In this document: piece after piece, positions 32,101-40,361 of the stretch | How positions within the stretch are numbered: position 1 is the first letter of the stretch | Layout of the letters: each line of letters begins with the position of its first letter | NCBI GenBank assembly: GCA_947172415.1 | Contig: OX359198.1 | Location: 1,395,401 to 1,459,400 of the forward strand | Source of the DNA: Chondrosia reniformis | Taxonomy: Eukaryota > Porifera > Demospongiae > Chondrillida > Chondrillidae | Direction: 5' to 3' | Length of the DNA stretch: 64,000 bases | The notes under the pieces: model-generated | The model's database searches: none | The model's input: the letters and a program-made list of their open reading frames with translations, nothing else | What the model was told of the DNA's origin: nothing | Translations under genes and position numbers: made by a program

Positions 32101-34781
32101 GTATGGATTAAAATAGATTACAATAGAGAGATTCTAGCCGAAGTAGTCAGAAAATGTCACATTGTTTAACATTATATGGTATATCAACTGTATATAGAAT
32201 AGAAAGCACTAATTACATAAAACACTTACAGTTTTAGCATATTGAATTGGTATCTTATTCTCCTTGTCCTTCTTGTTCACATCAGCTTTATGTTTCAACT
32301 ATTAAATCAATATACACATAAACAACAATAACAAGACCTTACAAAACAAACATTCATACAATACTACACTTACCAGTAGTTGACATGTCTCAGCATCTCC
32401 TCTCGCAGCTGCCCAATGTAATGGAGTACGTCCATCACTATCCACAGGATCTACTTGACTGCCATGTTCTAACAATATTTTGGTAACTTCCACCTATAAT
32501 GATTGAAGAAACAATATACGTTCCAACACAATACAGCTTTGCATAAAAACCAATTGAATGTAGCAGTTATATCTTACAAATTGTGAAGAAACATGGCAAT
32601 CAAGGTGATTGGCTATTAACATTGACAAGGCAGTAAACATTAAAATGGATTACAATAAAGAGATTCTAGCTAAAGTAGTCAGAAAATGTGACATTGCTCC
32701 ACATTATATGGTATATCAACTGTATATGAAATAAAAACCACTAATTACATGAAACACTTACAGTTTCAGCATAGTGAAGTGGTATCCTATTCTTATTGTC
32801 CTTCTTGTTCACATCAGCTTTATGTTTCAGCTGTTAAATCAATATACACATAAACAACAATAACAAAACCTTACAAAACAAACATTCACACAATACTACA
32901 CTTACCAGTAGTTGACATGTCTCAGCATGTCCTCTATGAGCTGCCTTATGTAATGGAGTTTGTCCATCACTATCCACAGGATCTACTTGACTGCTATGTT
33001 CTAACAATACGTTGGTAACTTGCACCTACGTAATTAAAGATTAAGAATACACTAATACAATACAGCATTGCATCAAAACTCATTGAATGTAGTAGTTATA
33101 TCTTGCAAATTGTGAAGAAACATGGCTATCAAGGTGATTGGCTATTAACACTTACAAGGCAGTATGGATTAAAATAGATTACAATAAAGAGATTCTAGCT
33201 AAAGTAGTCACAAAATGTCACATTATTCAACATTATATGGTATATCAACTGTATATAGAATAGAAAGCACTAATTACATAAAACATTTACAGTTTTAGCA
33301 TGTTGAAGTGGTATCCTCTTCCTCTTGTCCTTCTTGTTCACATCAGCTTTATGTTTCAGCTATGAAATCAATATACACATAAACAACAATAACAAAACCT
33401 TACAGAACAAACATTCATACAATACTACACTTACCAGTAGTTGACATGTCTTAGCATCTCCTCTCGCAGCTGCCTTATGTAATGGAGTTTGTCCATCACT
33501 CTCTGCAGGATCTACTTGACTGCCATGTTCTAACAATACGTTGGTAACTTCCACCTATAATGATTGAAGAAACAATATACGTTCCAACACAATACAGCAT
33601 TACATAAAAACCAATTGAATGTAGCAGTTATATCTTGCAAATTGTGAAGACACATGGCTATCAAGGTGATTGGCTATTAACATTGACAAGGCAGTAAACA
33701 TTAAAATGGATTACAATAAAGAGATTCTAGCTAAAGTAGTCAGAAAATGTCACATTGTTCAACATTATATGTCAACTGTATATAAAATAGAAAGCACTAA
33801 TTACATAAAACATTTACAGTTTTAGCATGCTGAAGTGGTATCCTATTCCTCTTGTCCTTCTTGTTCACATCAGCTTTATGTTTCAGCTATGAAATCAATA
33901 TACACATAAACAACAATAACAAAACCTTACAAAACAAACATTCATACAATACTACACTTACCAGTAGTTGACATGTCTTAGCATCTCCTCTCTTAGCTGC
34001 CTTATGTAATGGAGTTTGTCCATCATACAATTCTACAGGATCTACTTGACTGCCATGATCTAACAATACTTTGGTAATTCCAACCTATAGAAAATGTGTA
34101 TTTGAACATATAAATGTACATGACATTCAATATAAAAGGTTTACAACATAAGAAATTGATTGTTCCACTGCTTTTAGAAACAAGCTGGTCTTATAAACAC
34201 ATGAATACACATGAATACATTCCACTAATAAAACTGGTAATGTCGACTATAAAACAATTCTCTCATTTTAGTGATATACATAAGACACAACAGAAGACTA
34301 AACAATCAGTTCTCACTTTAGCAAAATGTAATGGTATATTACGGAAATAATCCTTTACATGTACATCAGCACCCAACTCGAGGAGGTAGAGAACAATTTC
34401 TAGGTGGTTGTGTTCAACAGCTACATGAAGCGGAGTTCTACTAGTTCCACGTATTACACTGTTTACATTGCTCTTGTTAATAAGTTCTTGCATCTGAGAA
34501 AGAAATGTAATTCAAATGGTTTACAAAAGATATCAGAAAGAAGAAGTGAGTAAGTAGTAATAGGATAAACATTCGTACTACGAAAGGGAATTCTATTTCA
34601 TACAAACCTTAAGCTTGTCGCCATTCTTAATGTAATCAAAAGTCTTATAATCCAGTCGTTTTTGAGTATTTCTTACTAGTTCCAATGAATCAGTTAGTTT
34701 TGGAGTAGTGAATCGTTCGTGGGCTGTGCTTGAATTAGTCGCACTTGAATTCGGATAAGCTGAGCTTAACTTATTTCCCAT
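13829..34781 (-). CDS. Ankyrin-Roc-COR-death-fold (ROCO family) gene, unit 1
   Basis: Exons in transcription order: 34,608-34,781; 34,317-34,493; the ankyrin array 34,084 down to 26,515; 23,845-23,913; 23,634-23,675; 23,112-23,195; 19,987-20,030; 17,528-19,811; 13,829-14,133. The order ankyrin repeats, Roc GTPase, COR and C-terminal death-fold domain is that of DAPK1 without its kinase. The family's role is that of a GTP-switchable scaffold; ankyrin repeats and a death-fold end suggest sensing plus homotypic assembly in innate signalling or cell death (inference). The terminal phases fit: the Roc exon ends with one extra base, completed by two in the last exon. The 44-bp exon needs a preceding phase of 1 that the 84-bp exon does not give, so at least one exon between 20,031 and 23,111 is unseen. 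The introns carry LINE, Tc1, MITE and minisatellite insertions. All exons read are open. A near-identical paralogue is at 44,741-59,732. Confidence 0.75.
14292..16715. mobile_element. Nested TIR DNA element in intron
   Basis: The left end (agggctgccacaggcaaccc then ctatattgttttca, tggcttcatgttacgg) and the right end, reverse-complemented (aggggctgccgcagcc, tatattgttttca, tggcttcatgttacgg), are terminal inverted repeats of about 70 bp. A second internal copy of the left end starts near 14,879. It holds a nested MITE (14,948-15,460) and a direct repeat of about 430 bp (15,475-15,905 and 16,205-16,640; both include gccatatgaattatttaatt). Possible - strand frame at 16,027-16,254 (HVTLRKRHRLIAKEDHPF) not recognised. 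Unit 2's intron lacks the whole block. Confidence 0.65.
14948..15460. mobile_element. 513-bp MITE nested in the TIR element
   Basis: Ends GTGACCGTCCATGC at the left and its complement GCATGGACGGTCAC at the right, extended by AAAAGGGGCAT with one change. Flanked by AT repeats (tatatat / atatat) which hide the target duplication. Both strands stay open over long parts because of the inverted ends; no transposase. Confidence 0.8.
16786..17405. mobile_element. piggyBac-type MITE, 620 bp, copy 1
   Basis: Flanked by TTAA (16,782-16,785 and 17,406-17,409). Termini CCCTTTATACGCGAG and its near complement. The same element lies in opposite orientation at 29,405-30,024, also 620 bp and also between TTAA. 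No transposase; a 63-codon frame is shared by both copies but has no recognisable motif. It sits in the intron before the terminal CARD-like exon. Confidence 0.9.
17528..19811 (-). CDS. Giant Roc-COR exon, unit 1
   Basis: One 2,284-bp exon between acceptor atccttcag and donor gtacgt, fully open (about 761 codons). Roc GTPase: P-loop GSPEVGKSS near residue 34, switch II DSGGQPSF near 200, base-recognition GTFKDK near 296. Between P-loop and switch II lies an unusual acidic, Pro/Ser/Thr-rich insert of about 100 residues (SFPPDEDPEVEP; PVTPTTEPVG). The COR-type region follows (LSWFLLYVITHKYE; FHMLGFYAFFDHTE), then a Cys-containing C-terminal part (GFLCRCDSTKPAHLALVEED; ECLVCQLEERRPFDEEARIW). In the family the Roc domain binds GTP and COR mediates dimerisation. 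The whole exon is conserved with scattered substitutions and small in-frame indels at 45,593-47,867, a sign of purifying selection. Confidence 0.85.
19987..20030 (-). CDS. 44-bp exon before the Roc exon, unit 1
   Basis: Bounded by aatataaag and donor gtaagt; reads STNADAFYDIFEYI in the frame that enters the Roc exon in phase 0. In unit 2 the same exon is split by an insertion of about 49 bp (48,369-48,417). Confidence 0.5.
20149..22081 (+). mobile_element. 5'-truncated LINE (non-LTR retrotransposon)
   Basis: Flanked by a 10-bp target duplication ATATTGACAG (20,139-20,148 and 22,082-22,091). The unit-2 copy lacks the element at this place. Encodes reverse transcriptase blocks: AVIIPLHKKGSKAMCSNYRG, VDLEKAYDTV, GVRQGCVMSPWLFN, LVLFADDVMML, then a C-terminal maturase-like tail ending in RRPRGRPRKRW. 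No endonuclease, so it is 5'-truncated. Two frameshifts (near 21,363 and 21,630) break the frame. The 3' end carries aaagcccatgggtgattgat and a (ttga)n tail. RTE, CR1 or Jockey-like; exact clade not settled. It lies on the strand opposite to the host gene. Confidence 0.9.
22700..22930 (+). pseudogene. LINE 3'-end relic, copy a
   Basis: A broken frame reads MEMIDRRQKN, then fragments like GEEIV and KRRRGRKRIMLKI, the typical basic C-terminus of a LINE pol protein. Copies at 48,085-48,245 and 50,380-50,545. Confidence 0.5.
23112..23195 (-). CDS. 84-bp linker exon, unit 1
   Basis: Acceptor caaatgcag, donor gtgagt; reads MPESESESDLCLESTIMK then EEPIIQSTMN. Acidic Ser-rich linker between ankyrin and Roc parts. 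Paralogue at 50,738-50,821 (IPEVKSESDLRLESTIMK). Confidence 0.6.
23295..23590. repeat. 20-bp intronic minisatellite
   Basis: About 14 units of gagctacatgggtgatacct between two linker exons. Unit 2 has only about two units at 50,895-50,945, so copy number changed after the duplication. Confidence 0.9.
23634..23675 (-). CDS. 42-bp linker exon, unit 1
   Basis: Acceptor catttcaag, donor gtaagt; reads MTFWKSQAEKPITN. Identical in unit 2 at 50,977-51,018. Confidence 0.55.
23845..23913 (-). CDS. 69-bp half-ankyrin exon after the array, unit 1
   Basis: Same length and position type as the 69-bp exons of the array: IQHNADVNKKDLMDRTPEDC then ASE, donor gtgagc. Paralogue 51,189-51,257. Confidence 0.65.
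24000..24955. other. Intron, no gene seen
   Basis: AT-rich until about 24,560, then a purine-rich G-heavy stretch (about 24,720-24,900; gagggagggaagaagc) unlike its surroundings. The 61-codon frame at 24,547-24,732 has no support. Confidence 0.4.
24956..25620. mobile_element. Unclassified inserted repeat (possible MITE)
   Basis: Contains the inverted pair aattaagaagtccgtttcg (about 25,222) and caaacggacttcttaattc (about 25,339), and actggtatacat at both 25,026 and 25,590. Composition differs from the host intron. Termini not found. Confidence 0.3.
25702..25809 (+). CDS. Possible first exon of an unknown gene
   Basis: ATG followed by PPKKARGISVDNQIALKF and FARVAAYELFVNK, then a donor-like aaag|gtacgt at 25,809. 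A basic nuclear-type start. No following exon is recognised. It might belong to a transposon inserted here. Confidence 0.25.
25885..25985. repeat. Short direct repeats (atacgaagtgagacgatta)
   Basis: Three imperfect copies at about 25,889, 25,933 and 25,957. No gene from here to 26,514. Confidence 0.6.
26515..34084 (-). CDS. Ankyrin exon array, unit 1 (8 long and 7 short exons)
   Basis: Long exons (120 bp): 26515-26634, 27041-27160, 27567-27686, 31845-31964, 32374-32493, 32906-33025, 33435-33554, and 33962-34084 (123 bp). Short exons (69 bp): 26897-26965, 27423-27491, 31701-31769, 32230-32298, 32762-32830, 33291-33359, 33818-33886. A long plus short pair encodes about two ankyrin repeats (EVTNVLLEHGSQVDPVDSDG, TPLHWAA, GDAETCQLL; then HKANVNKKDKGNEIPLHYAK). 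All exons are phase 0 at both ends, so modules can be gained or lost without frameshift. Exons plus introns repeat every 530 bp, with a higher-order dimer (VQVTNVLLEHSSQ type alternating with VEVTNVLLEHGSQ type). The Tc1 element splits the array at 27,902-31,650 within an intron. Confidence 0.85.
28299..29318 (-). CDS. Tc1-like DD34E transposase, intact
   Basis: 339 codons, close to the family's usual 340. N-terminal paired-type helix-turn-helix (YQRERIVSLHLQSKGSASNI; TVLNTLARWKETGSCEDRPK), then the DDE catalytic domain: D158 in FTDES, D242 in QDNDPKHTS, E277 in SPDLNPIEKVWG with 34 residues between the last two. It cuts and pastes DNA at TA sites. No stop or frameshift, and all three acidic residues are present, so it may be or recently was active. 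Confidence 0.95.
   Translation of the reverse strand: MPLTKYQRERIVSLHLQSKGSASNILKLLAIERIYTTKQTVLNTLARWKETGSCEDRPKSGRVTKIPKVHYKYIDDKMVVNDELTASNLMDLLQRKFGETSIAYSVRTIARARLDLGWTFTTARYCQAIRDANKEKRLEWCKERLAEQEQFNDVIFTDESTFQLDRHRRKCFRKQGAPRKLKYKHKHPPKVHVWPGISRRGATSIVIFDGTMTATRYGDILTASLLPFIREKYPQSHRLYQDNDPKHTSRYIQTYFMDNRVRWWKSPAESPDLNPIEKVWGSMKTFLHDRHKPKNLGELKEGIKLYWKKMTPEVCSRYIDHLEKVLPIVVEVNREPSGH
29365..30230. repeat. Large foldback palindrome interrupted by a MITE
   Basis: The left arm is 29,365-29,404 plus 30,025-30,100, the right arm 30,120-30,230; both contain tagaatattacaggatactc, attcgccaatcaaaact and acactgaggtcc in mirror order. Arms of about 110 bp. The left arm is split at TTAA by the 620-bp piggyBac MITE, while the right arm keeps the uninterrupted aattaaat site. 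Confidence 0.85.
29405..30024. mobile_element. piggyBac-type MITE, 620 bp, copy 2
   Basis: Inverted relative to the copy at 16,786-17,405; TTAA at 29,401-29,404 and 30,025-30,028; termini CCCTTTATGCGCGAG and its complement. Inserted inside a foldback arm inside the Tc1 element. Confidence 0.92.
30288..30428 (+). CDS. N-terminal ORF upstream of the BEN gene (frameshifted or spliced)
   Basis: ATG at 30,288 reads MASKIMVEWIEG, AAGKRSYVTKNSIKEG and KTVSVIWVKK and stops at 30,426. The next open frame, offset by one base, continues as YDAIIVEDMLTSPE into the BEN protein. A small beta-rich start (W.eg..... V.W.KK.YdA.I) is common in BEN-type proteins, so the two parts probably belonged together; a single-base loss or an unseen intron separates them. 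Confidence 0.5.
   Translation: MASKIMVEWIEGRAAGKRSYVTKNSIKEGTVAPGKTVSVIWVKKSL
30448..31248 (+). CDS. BEN-domain accessory protein of the Tc1 element
   Basis: Open from before 30,439; first ATG 30,448. About 266 residues: a charged N-terminus, a coiled coil (IIQKLIDMVSDLKDTASDL to FERSMEEVKEKI, about residues 50-105), a Ser/Pro-rich linker, and a C-terminal BEN-like domain (about 175-260: VIMQAMQCCKSRRNLAGRLC, FPEAVRQASNCRGVLGK, NPVTVKAIYTV). BEN domains bind DNA and recruit chromatin factors. Position inside the TIRs and orientation divergent from the transposase suggest it travels with the element as a second gene, perhaps for end binding or silencing control (inference). Confidence 0.75.
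   Translation: MLTSPEIPVQSTSSRAKDTADNDFLFEMGSPIATSEPKERQHNCTQSEAIIQKLIDMVSDLKDTASDLRDTTERHYSRLLARMDAFERSMEEVKEKIVAQGLNSNSCIPEPANSTSFFDGFSSSPYYEPLAVVNPPLQVSNSHQYMFPLQDMTNKHPSTEDSGQNVIPEEVIMQAMQCCKSRRNLAGRLCNKIFPEAVRQASNCRGVLGKRPLNPVTVKAIYTVCLKKFPLDRFETNLQAEKEMRNAIDEACRNTKKTFQEANNEF
34317..34493 (-). CDS. 177-bp ankyrin exon near the N-terminus, unit 1
   Basis: Acceptor ctttctcag, donor gtgaga; reads MQELINKSNVNSVIRGTSRT, PLHVAVEHNHLEIVLYLLEL, GADVHVKDYFRNIPLHFAK: two ankyrin repeats of classical form, more divergent than the array modules. Paralogue 59,390-59,566. Confidence 0.8.
34608..34781 (-). CDS. First coding exon with N-myristoylation-type start, unit 1
   Basis: ATG at 34,781 gives MGNKLSSAYPNSSATNSS, a Ser/Thr-rich start, and ends in DYIKNGDKLK before donor gtttgt. 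Gly2 and Ser6 fit the N-myristoyltransferase consensus, suggesting membrane attachment (inference). The related copies 0 and 2 lack this start. Confidence 0.6.
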
Positions 34782-35036
34782 CGTAACTATATCTGCACAA
34801 ATTCAACAGATCCATATTTAATCCAATCGATACCTTTGTGGAACAGTACCAATCTAGACATACCTACGTTAATCTTGGGAGTTGCCGGAGTCCCTCCCCG
34901 TACAATGATGACGCCATTTTATTTACTGTTCTCAGGTCTGGGGGTAGGAGAATTACGTAGGCAGGTATTTTCCCCACGTATGTTATGTTGTCCAATGCGA
35001 TTTGAGGTCTGCAGCTGATGACCTTTTCTCCTTCAG
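34782..35036. promoter_or_regulatory. Divergent promoter region between ANK gene and + strand exons
   Basis: Short gap between the - strand start codon and the first + strand exon (35,037); GC richer than the surroundings around gttgccggagtccctccccg. No TATA box stands out. Homologous to 23-212 and 59,873-60,043. Promoter role is inferred from position. Confidence 0.35.
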
Positions 35037-35479
35037 GAACGTCTCATCTTGTGAGGTGCTGAACATTACAGTAGATAACAGAACAGAGTCTAGTTATGTA
35101 AAGAGATGTTGCAATGTGGAGTCAACTGGAGTGAGTACATGTCTCCTTACACTTCAGTACCTTATGTGGTACACTGTTATCAGACAACTTGTATGCAATA
35201 ATGAAATTGTTAGGCATACTGAATGTTGAATATAATACTGTTTTATTGGACAATCTAGCTCACCATCAAGTAGATCACACTTCCAATGATTGCAAGGTTT
35301 TGCCCATCTCAATAGTTTGATCTACTTGATGGTGAGTTAGATTTTCCAATAAAACAGTACTACTTATATTCAACTTGTATGCAAGATTAGCAACTCTATT
35401 TTTATTGTATATACATCTGCTTAGAAGGGTCTGAAAGGTTTGATGATATAAGTGTAATGAGAAAGAATTTTGACACAAT
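35037..35479 (+). CDS. Putative extracellular two-exon fragment, unit 1-2 boundary copy
   Basis: Exon 35,037-35,130 reads NVSSCEVLNITVDNRTESS then YVKRCCNVESTG, donor gtgagt. Exon 35,425-35,479 reads EGSERFDDISVMRKNFDT, donor gtaaga. Same layout as at 213 and 60,044. Confidence 0.3.
35225..35374. repeat. Hairpin repeat, copy 2
   Basis: Same foldback as at 393-537; loop gattgcaaggttttgccca. Confidence 0.65.
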
Positions 35480-35997
35480 GTAAGATAACTGTTTTTTTCC
35501 CTTTTTCCCCTTTAATCTTACATGTGAACTGACTCCAATAATCATGTTATATTGTGTACATAATTGTCTGATTCTAGTTTGTTTAATTGTAAAGTTATTC
35601 CAAATCAAAAATTCATATTTTTATTTTCAATAATTAATGTGATACCAAAAATTCACATTATTTAAACTGCCAAAAACCACAGCTTGACATAGAAAGAGCC
35701 AGTAACTATACTTTCAGTAAACAGGGAAGACTATTACTGATAAAGAAATCACTAATTTATAATTAAGTTCCATTAAAATCGATTTTATTTTGCAAACTAA
35801 CCACATGTGGAGTTATTTAACTAAAAGCTTTGCTGAAATGACAAATATTCAAGTCTCTATTCAAGTGGTCCCTCAGTAGTAACTGCATATTTGTCTGAAC
35901 AATTTGGTCTAATAAATATATATGTATATTTGATTATTGAGTAACTAGCTTATAATTACTGTATTACATAATGAGATGTACAGTTTGATAATGTGTG
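35480..35997. other. Non-coding, unique in the window
   Basis: AT-rich; no exon seen. This 0.4-kb stretch is not present at the matching place in the copy that begins at 60,768. Confidence 0.4.
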
Positions 35998-37859
35998 CTG
36001 AGACTGTTTCTGTTTGTGAAATATGTTAAGCCATATGAGATTTGCTAGTTACGAGATTGTTTCCATGGCAACATTCTTATCCCAGGTAACCTGCTATCTT
36101 TATAGGTCAATTAGCAATTACAAGTACAAAGTAAGTTACCAAGCATTATTAATTGAGGAATCTATTAACGTAGATGATTAACTGATGAATCAAGGTAAAC
36201 AGTGAACTTTGATAAAGCCATATCTTGGATACAAAAGTGATTTATTGATGGTGATACTAATTAATATCAACATTCTTCAGTTAATTGATCATGACCATGA
36301 GCAGCTGTTGAGCATCATATTAGTTTGTTAGTGGTCTCCCAATAACCAGTTTAGCTCACCACTCCTTTTCCCTTATTTGGTTGATTTGGAGGGTCTGATT
36401 GATTTAACTGATGATTCAAACTTGTTAATCAAACTGCAGAGTTGGCATATATATCCATGCCTATTCACTGATATACCATATATGGTCGTACATTAGCAGC
36501 ACTCCTTGCCAGTGATCACAGGACACTTAAACTTGTGATAGGTCCCCTCAAACATGATCATGCTCTGTTGAATGAGGTAGTTTTAATCTTTGAATAGAAT
36601 TATTCAAGGATGTCCTCAACAAGACTGAGTTCATGTACTTATTATAAATTCAACTTTGATAAGGAGCATTTATCATTAAAGTATACTTTTTCCAGATTCC
36701 TTTTAACTGATTGCATAATCCTTATGGACCCATTGTAGTGATATGATGTGTTATGTGTGTAGAGTGTGTGTGCAGTATATGTGTGACTGTCTCATTTTTC
36801 AGAGTCAAAATGTCTTTGTATGTAGATTTTGAGAAAATAATGCATTAATTAACAAGATTGCATTCAATATGTATGTATATGTACATTAAAATTCATTCAT
36901 TGAATGAACTGAAACATATGCAATTTTTATGTGACAGGAGCAATATAGAATTGAAGATTACAAATTTGAGACAACATTCGAATATTTTAAGTGCATATAG
37001 CTTGCTGTAGTTTGGTCTTGTTTCTCAATTTCCATGACATTATTTTTCTCTAAACTTTCACAAAAGCTGAAACGAGATTAATAAAGGAAAAACTAGTCCT
37101 GACCTTATTTTCCATTTCTATTCCCAACTATATGTTGCATGATATATATACTGTCACATATACTCTACAGTATACCAGATTCATACTATACAGTACTTAC
37201 GTATATAGATTGCTTAGTTCATACACATTGTGTACTCCATTCTGCTTAACTTCCTATATATGGTCAAGATCTGCACGGTTCAATGCCATTTTATATATTG
37301 GTAGTGATTACTGAAGTTACGAGACCTAATTGACTGTGAAGTGCAATAACACTGCATCTCTTTCTCCCTCCCTCCATCTTATTAGAGACATTAACGCTGC
37401 ACAGTCTAGTGATTTGAAATCACAAGTGCGTATTATCTGAGACATTTGAAATGGACAATGTGATATTCTAGTGTGTAAGACTTGTTTGATGATTAGTAAT
37501 TCTGAACCTTTGTAGATCAGATGGCACTGGAATGGTACACATGAAAAACATTGATGAAAGACAATAAATTATTTTGTGGCTGAAGCTATTAATTTACTGT
37601 CAAGGAACTCTGCAGTTTTCAATTAGATGCTATATAAATCTCATAATTAGTGGTAATATTTGGAGGTCTTCATAATATAACACTGATTGAAATATAATAT
37701 ATTTTATGACTTAAAAATTAACAGATTTTACAAATACGTACATTCGTATATATGAAAAATCTAAGATACCATTTTCCTACATGCTATATGCCTATTCTGT
37801 AAAAAGAGCCTATAGGGGAACTAAACCTAAAGAGAGCTTTAGATGAAGATACAGTAGTC

Positions 37860-38045
37860 TTTTCTTCCTTCTTTTCCCTTCTTTCATCTTCTTCTCCACT
37901 GGGTCAACAGTAGTCTTTTCTTCCTTCTTTTCCCTTCTTTCATCTTCTTCTCCACTAGGTCAGACAGCCGTTTCTGGGAATTCCACCCTTCATCAGTGAT
38001 CCTGGGAGTCTTTGTCTTTTTCTTTATCTTGATCTTCTGTGAATC
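37860..38045. repeat. Dispersed repeat, inverted copy, with internal 60-bp duplication
   Basis: Reverse complement of the element at 8,755, 42,560 and 45,410; agtcttttcttccttctttt ... tctccact is duplicated in tandem inside it. Block A's second copy (near 62,515) lacks it: the sequence goes straight from tatatg to tatactgaaaagctg, so it is an insertion polymorphic between the copies. Confidence 0.65.
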
Positions 38046-39219
38046 CTATGCTCTTCCCTTTATGTATACTGAAAAGCTGATGATTTAAGTGTGTACCAAA
38101 GTTAATAATACGTACATATACTATAATTATCCCTGTCCTTTATCTCATCATGTGACCCTGGGTTAACCCCTCCCCCACTCTGTCACAAATGAGGTGCTAC
38201 AGCTGACTCTACAGTCACTGACTAACTTATGTATATAGTGACCATTTTGTACCTTATAATCACTGACTTGCATTCTATTATTAAACCTCTATTAAACCTC
38301 TAGCTATAAGTTATCACATCTTCCTAGTTCCTACATTAAGGCATTAGATGGTTGGTTAAACAGTCCAGTGAATTCACACTTGAGAATGCAGATTACAAAT
38401 AGCTCTTGATACACTTTACTATCATTGTTCATTGTTGACATATTTGCTTGCATCTCATTTTCTGATTAGATAGTAATATTAGATACTGTACATGAGGTAA
38501 TCAGTCTTGTCATCTCTATCAGGTCTGAAATGTTCTCCTGTTATCAAAGTTCCTTAACTCCAACCTTCCTCCGTCAAGGAATGAAAGCTTGACATACCTG
38601 TGAGCATGGAAGCGTTATTTGACATGTTTACCAATGCATGTATTTTTAATTTTTGTAAAGGTATTTCCATTTTTTTCCCAATTTCAAATGTCTACAGATA
38701 TACGTACGTATACGTACATTCAATTGGAAAGGTTTGCATGTGTTGGAGGAATAGACAACGAGTAAGTGCACAAGCTTTGTGTTGCTTTTAATAACAGATA
38801 TACCTCATACACGACTCCTCATATATACTATGATATCTGTCCATATTTAATAATTTCCAAATTTAGCATTTAGTAACTGTATTAGCTAATAACCCATTAT
38901 CTAGCAAATGGACAATTTAAAGGCATTTGCAGTGATAACTCAATAGTCTTAGATATGTCATTGCCAATGTCATTTGTATGATGTCTGGGAGGAGGTTTAA
39001 CTTTCTGAACGTGATGCATTCTCATTGGATAGACTAACCTTTGTTTTCAAATCTTTTTTCCTCTTAATGTGGACTCCCTATTTGGTACCATATGCATACA
39101 TATGTACATACTGTATTTGTCCAAATAGAAGCCCAGGCTTCTATTTCATTCCAGTCATTTTGTTGTTGTCATGATCAGTTTATACTTTAACCCAGTGTGT
39201 CAATTTGAGAGATCCCATG

Positions 39220-39475
39220 CTCTATTTGACACCCAGTTTCTTTTTGAGACCTCATGCTCTATTTGAGACCTCATGCTCTATTTGAGACCTCATGCTCTAT
39301 TTGACACCTCATGCTCTATTTGACACCCCATGCTCTATTTGAGACCCAGCCTCTATTTGAGACCCAGCCTCTATTTGAGACCTCATGCTCTATTAATTTT
39401 GAGACCCAGCTTCTAATTATGAATAGTCCAGTTGACCCCAACCTCTAAACCAGAGCCAGCCTCTATACGGACAAA
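39220..39475. repeat. 20-21-bp minisatellite (tttgagacctcatgctcta)
   Basis: About 11 imperfect units; the matching array at 63,660-64,000 is longer and runs out of the window. Confidence 0.9.
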
Positions 39476-39919
39476 TACAGTATACTTTTTATGTACGTAT
39501 GTGATAAATTCCAATTTTTCCTTCATTTTCGTTATTATATATGTCATAAGATATGGTGTAATTGAGTATTTAAATATTTCATTACTAAATATGCTCTTCC
39601 CTTTATGATAGACAGTGCCAAGACAAGTGAATTGAAATCCTGCACCTTTCTCACTGGTCATCTGGTAAAGCAGTGTTGCGAGAGTATCAAGTGGAGGATT
39701 TCTTTTTGTTTCAAGACAGTGTACGATTACCTACGTTAATTGAGATATAAAATTGATTAAACACAATCCCTTGTAATATTTTATTGTATTGTACTCACTT
39801 GTGTTATTGATTTGGATTTCTTCTAACCGTGCCAAACGTTTTGACGAGTCAACTTCTGACACATAATTAAAACATACAATAATAGTGGATTCAAGTTCCA
39901 TTGTAGCTCTCATTCCCAA
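39413..39919 (-). CDS. Two possible exons of an unknown gene
   Basis: 39,799-39,919 reads MELESTIIVCFNYVSEVDSS and KRLARLEEIQINNT up to donor gtgagt. After acceptor aacgtag, 39,730 downwards reads VIVHCLETKRNPPLDTLATL, LYQMTSEKGAGFQFTCLGTV. Both look protein-like, but the phases at the junction do not match as drawn. Family not recognised. Confidence 0.25.
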
Positions 39920-40361
39920 CCCCAGCTTGTTTTGTCAATGGATTACTTGTATCACACCTTAAGGATGTAATTTCTTATCTGCAATATCATTGTACTCATC
40001 ATTGTTCGGATGTGACTTTCTTATCTCCAGTCTCATTTAATTATCCACCCAAATCAATCTGATATCTCCCATTGTGATTTACCATGGAAAATGATCCAGA
40101 AGGTAGATAGATAGGTAGATAGGTCTCCTCAAACGTCATCATGTTCTGTTGAATGAGGTAATTATTTAGTCTTTGAGTAGAATTATCATTGAAGGATGTC
40201 CTCAACAAGACTAGCTGAGTTCATATACTTATTAGAAATTCAACTTTTATAACGAGCATTTATCATTAATATATTTAAAGGAAGTTTTTTTTTCAGATTC
40301 CCTTTAACACTTGACTGATTGCATAATCTTTATTAACCCATTGTATTGATATGTTATGTTA

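Larger units (their letters stand above)
35998..39475. repeat. Segmental duplication block A (matches 60,768-64,000)
   Basis: Nearly colinear with 60,768-64,000 with few substitutions and small indels. A few short frames persist in both copies, e.g. ALLASDHRTLKLV ... HALLNE ending at gtagtt (36,500-36,574) and SPLLFPYLVDLEGLIDLTDD (36,355-36,420), which may be decayed exons of the reductase or another gene. The 38,600 ATG frame (MEALFDMFTNACIFNFCK, donor gtattt) is also shared. None is strong enough for a gene call. Confidence 0.75.

Noticed and set aside
26969-33554. Hydrophobic C-termini (LFCKVLLLLFMCILI) on many ankyrin frames
   Set aside because: They are read-through of a duplicated intron after the gtaagt donor. 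They are conserved only because whole exon-intron modules were copied recently.
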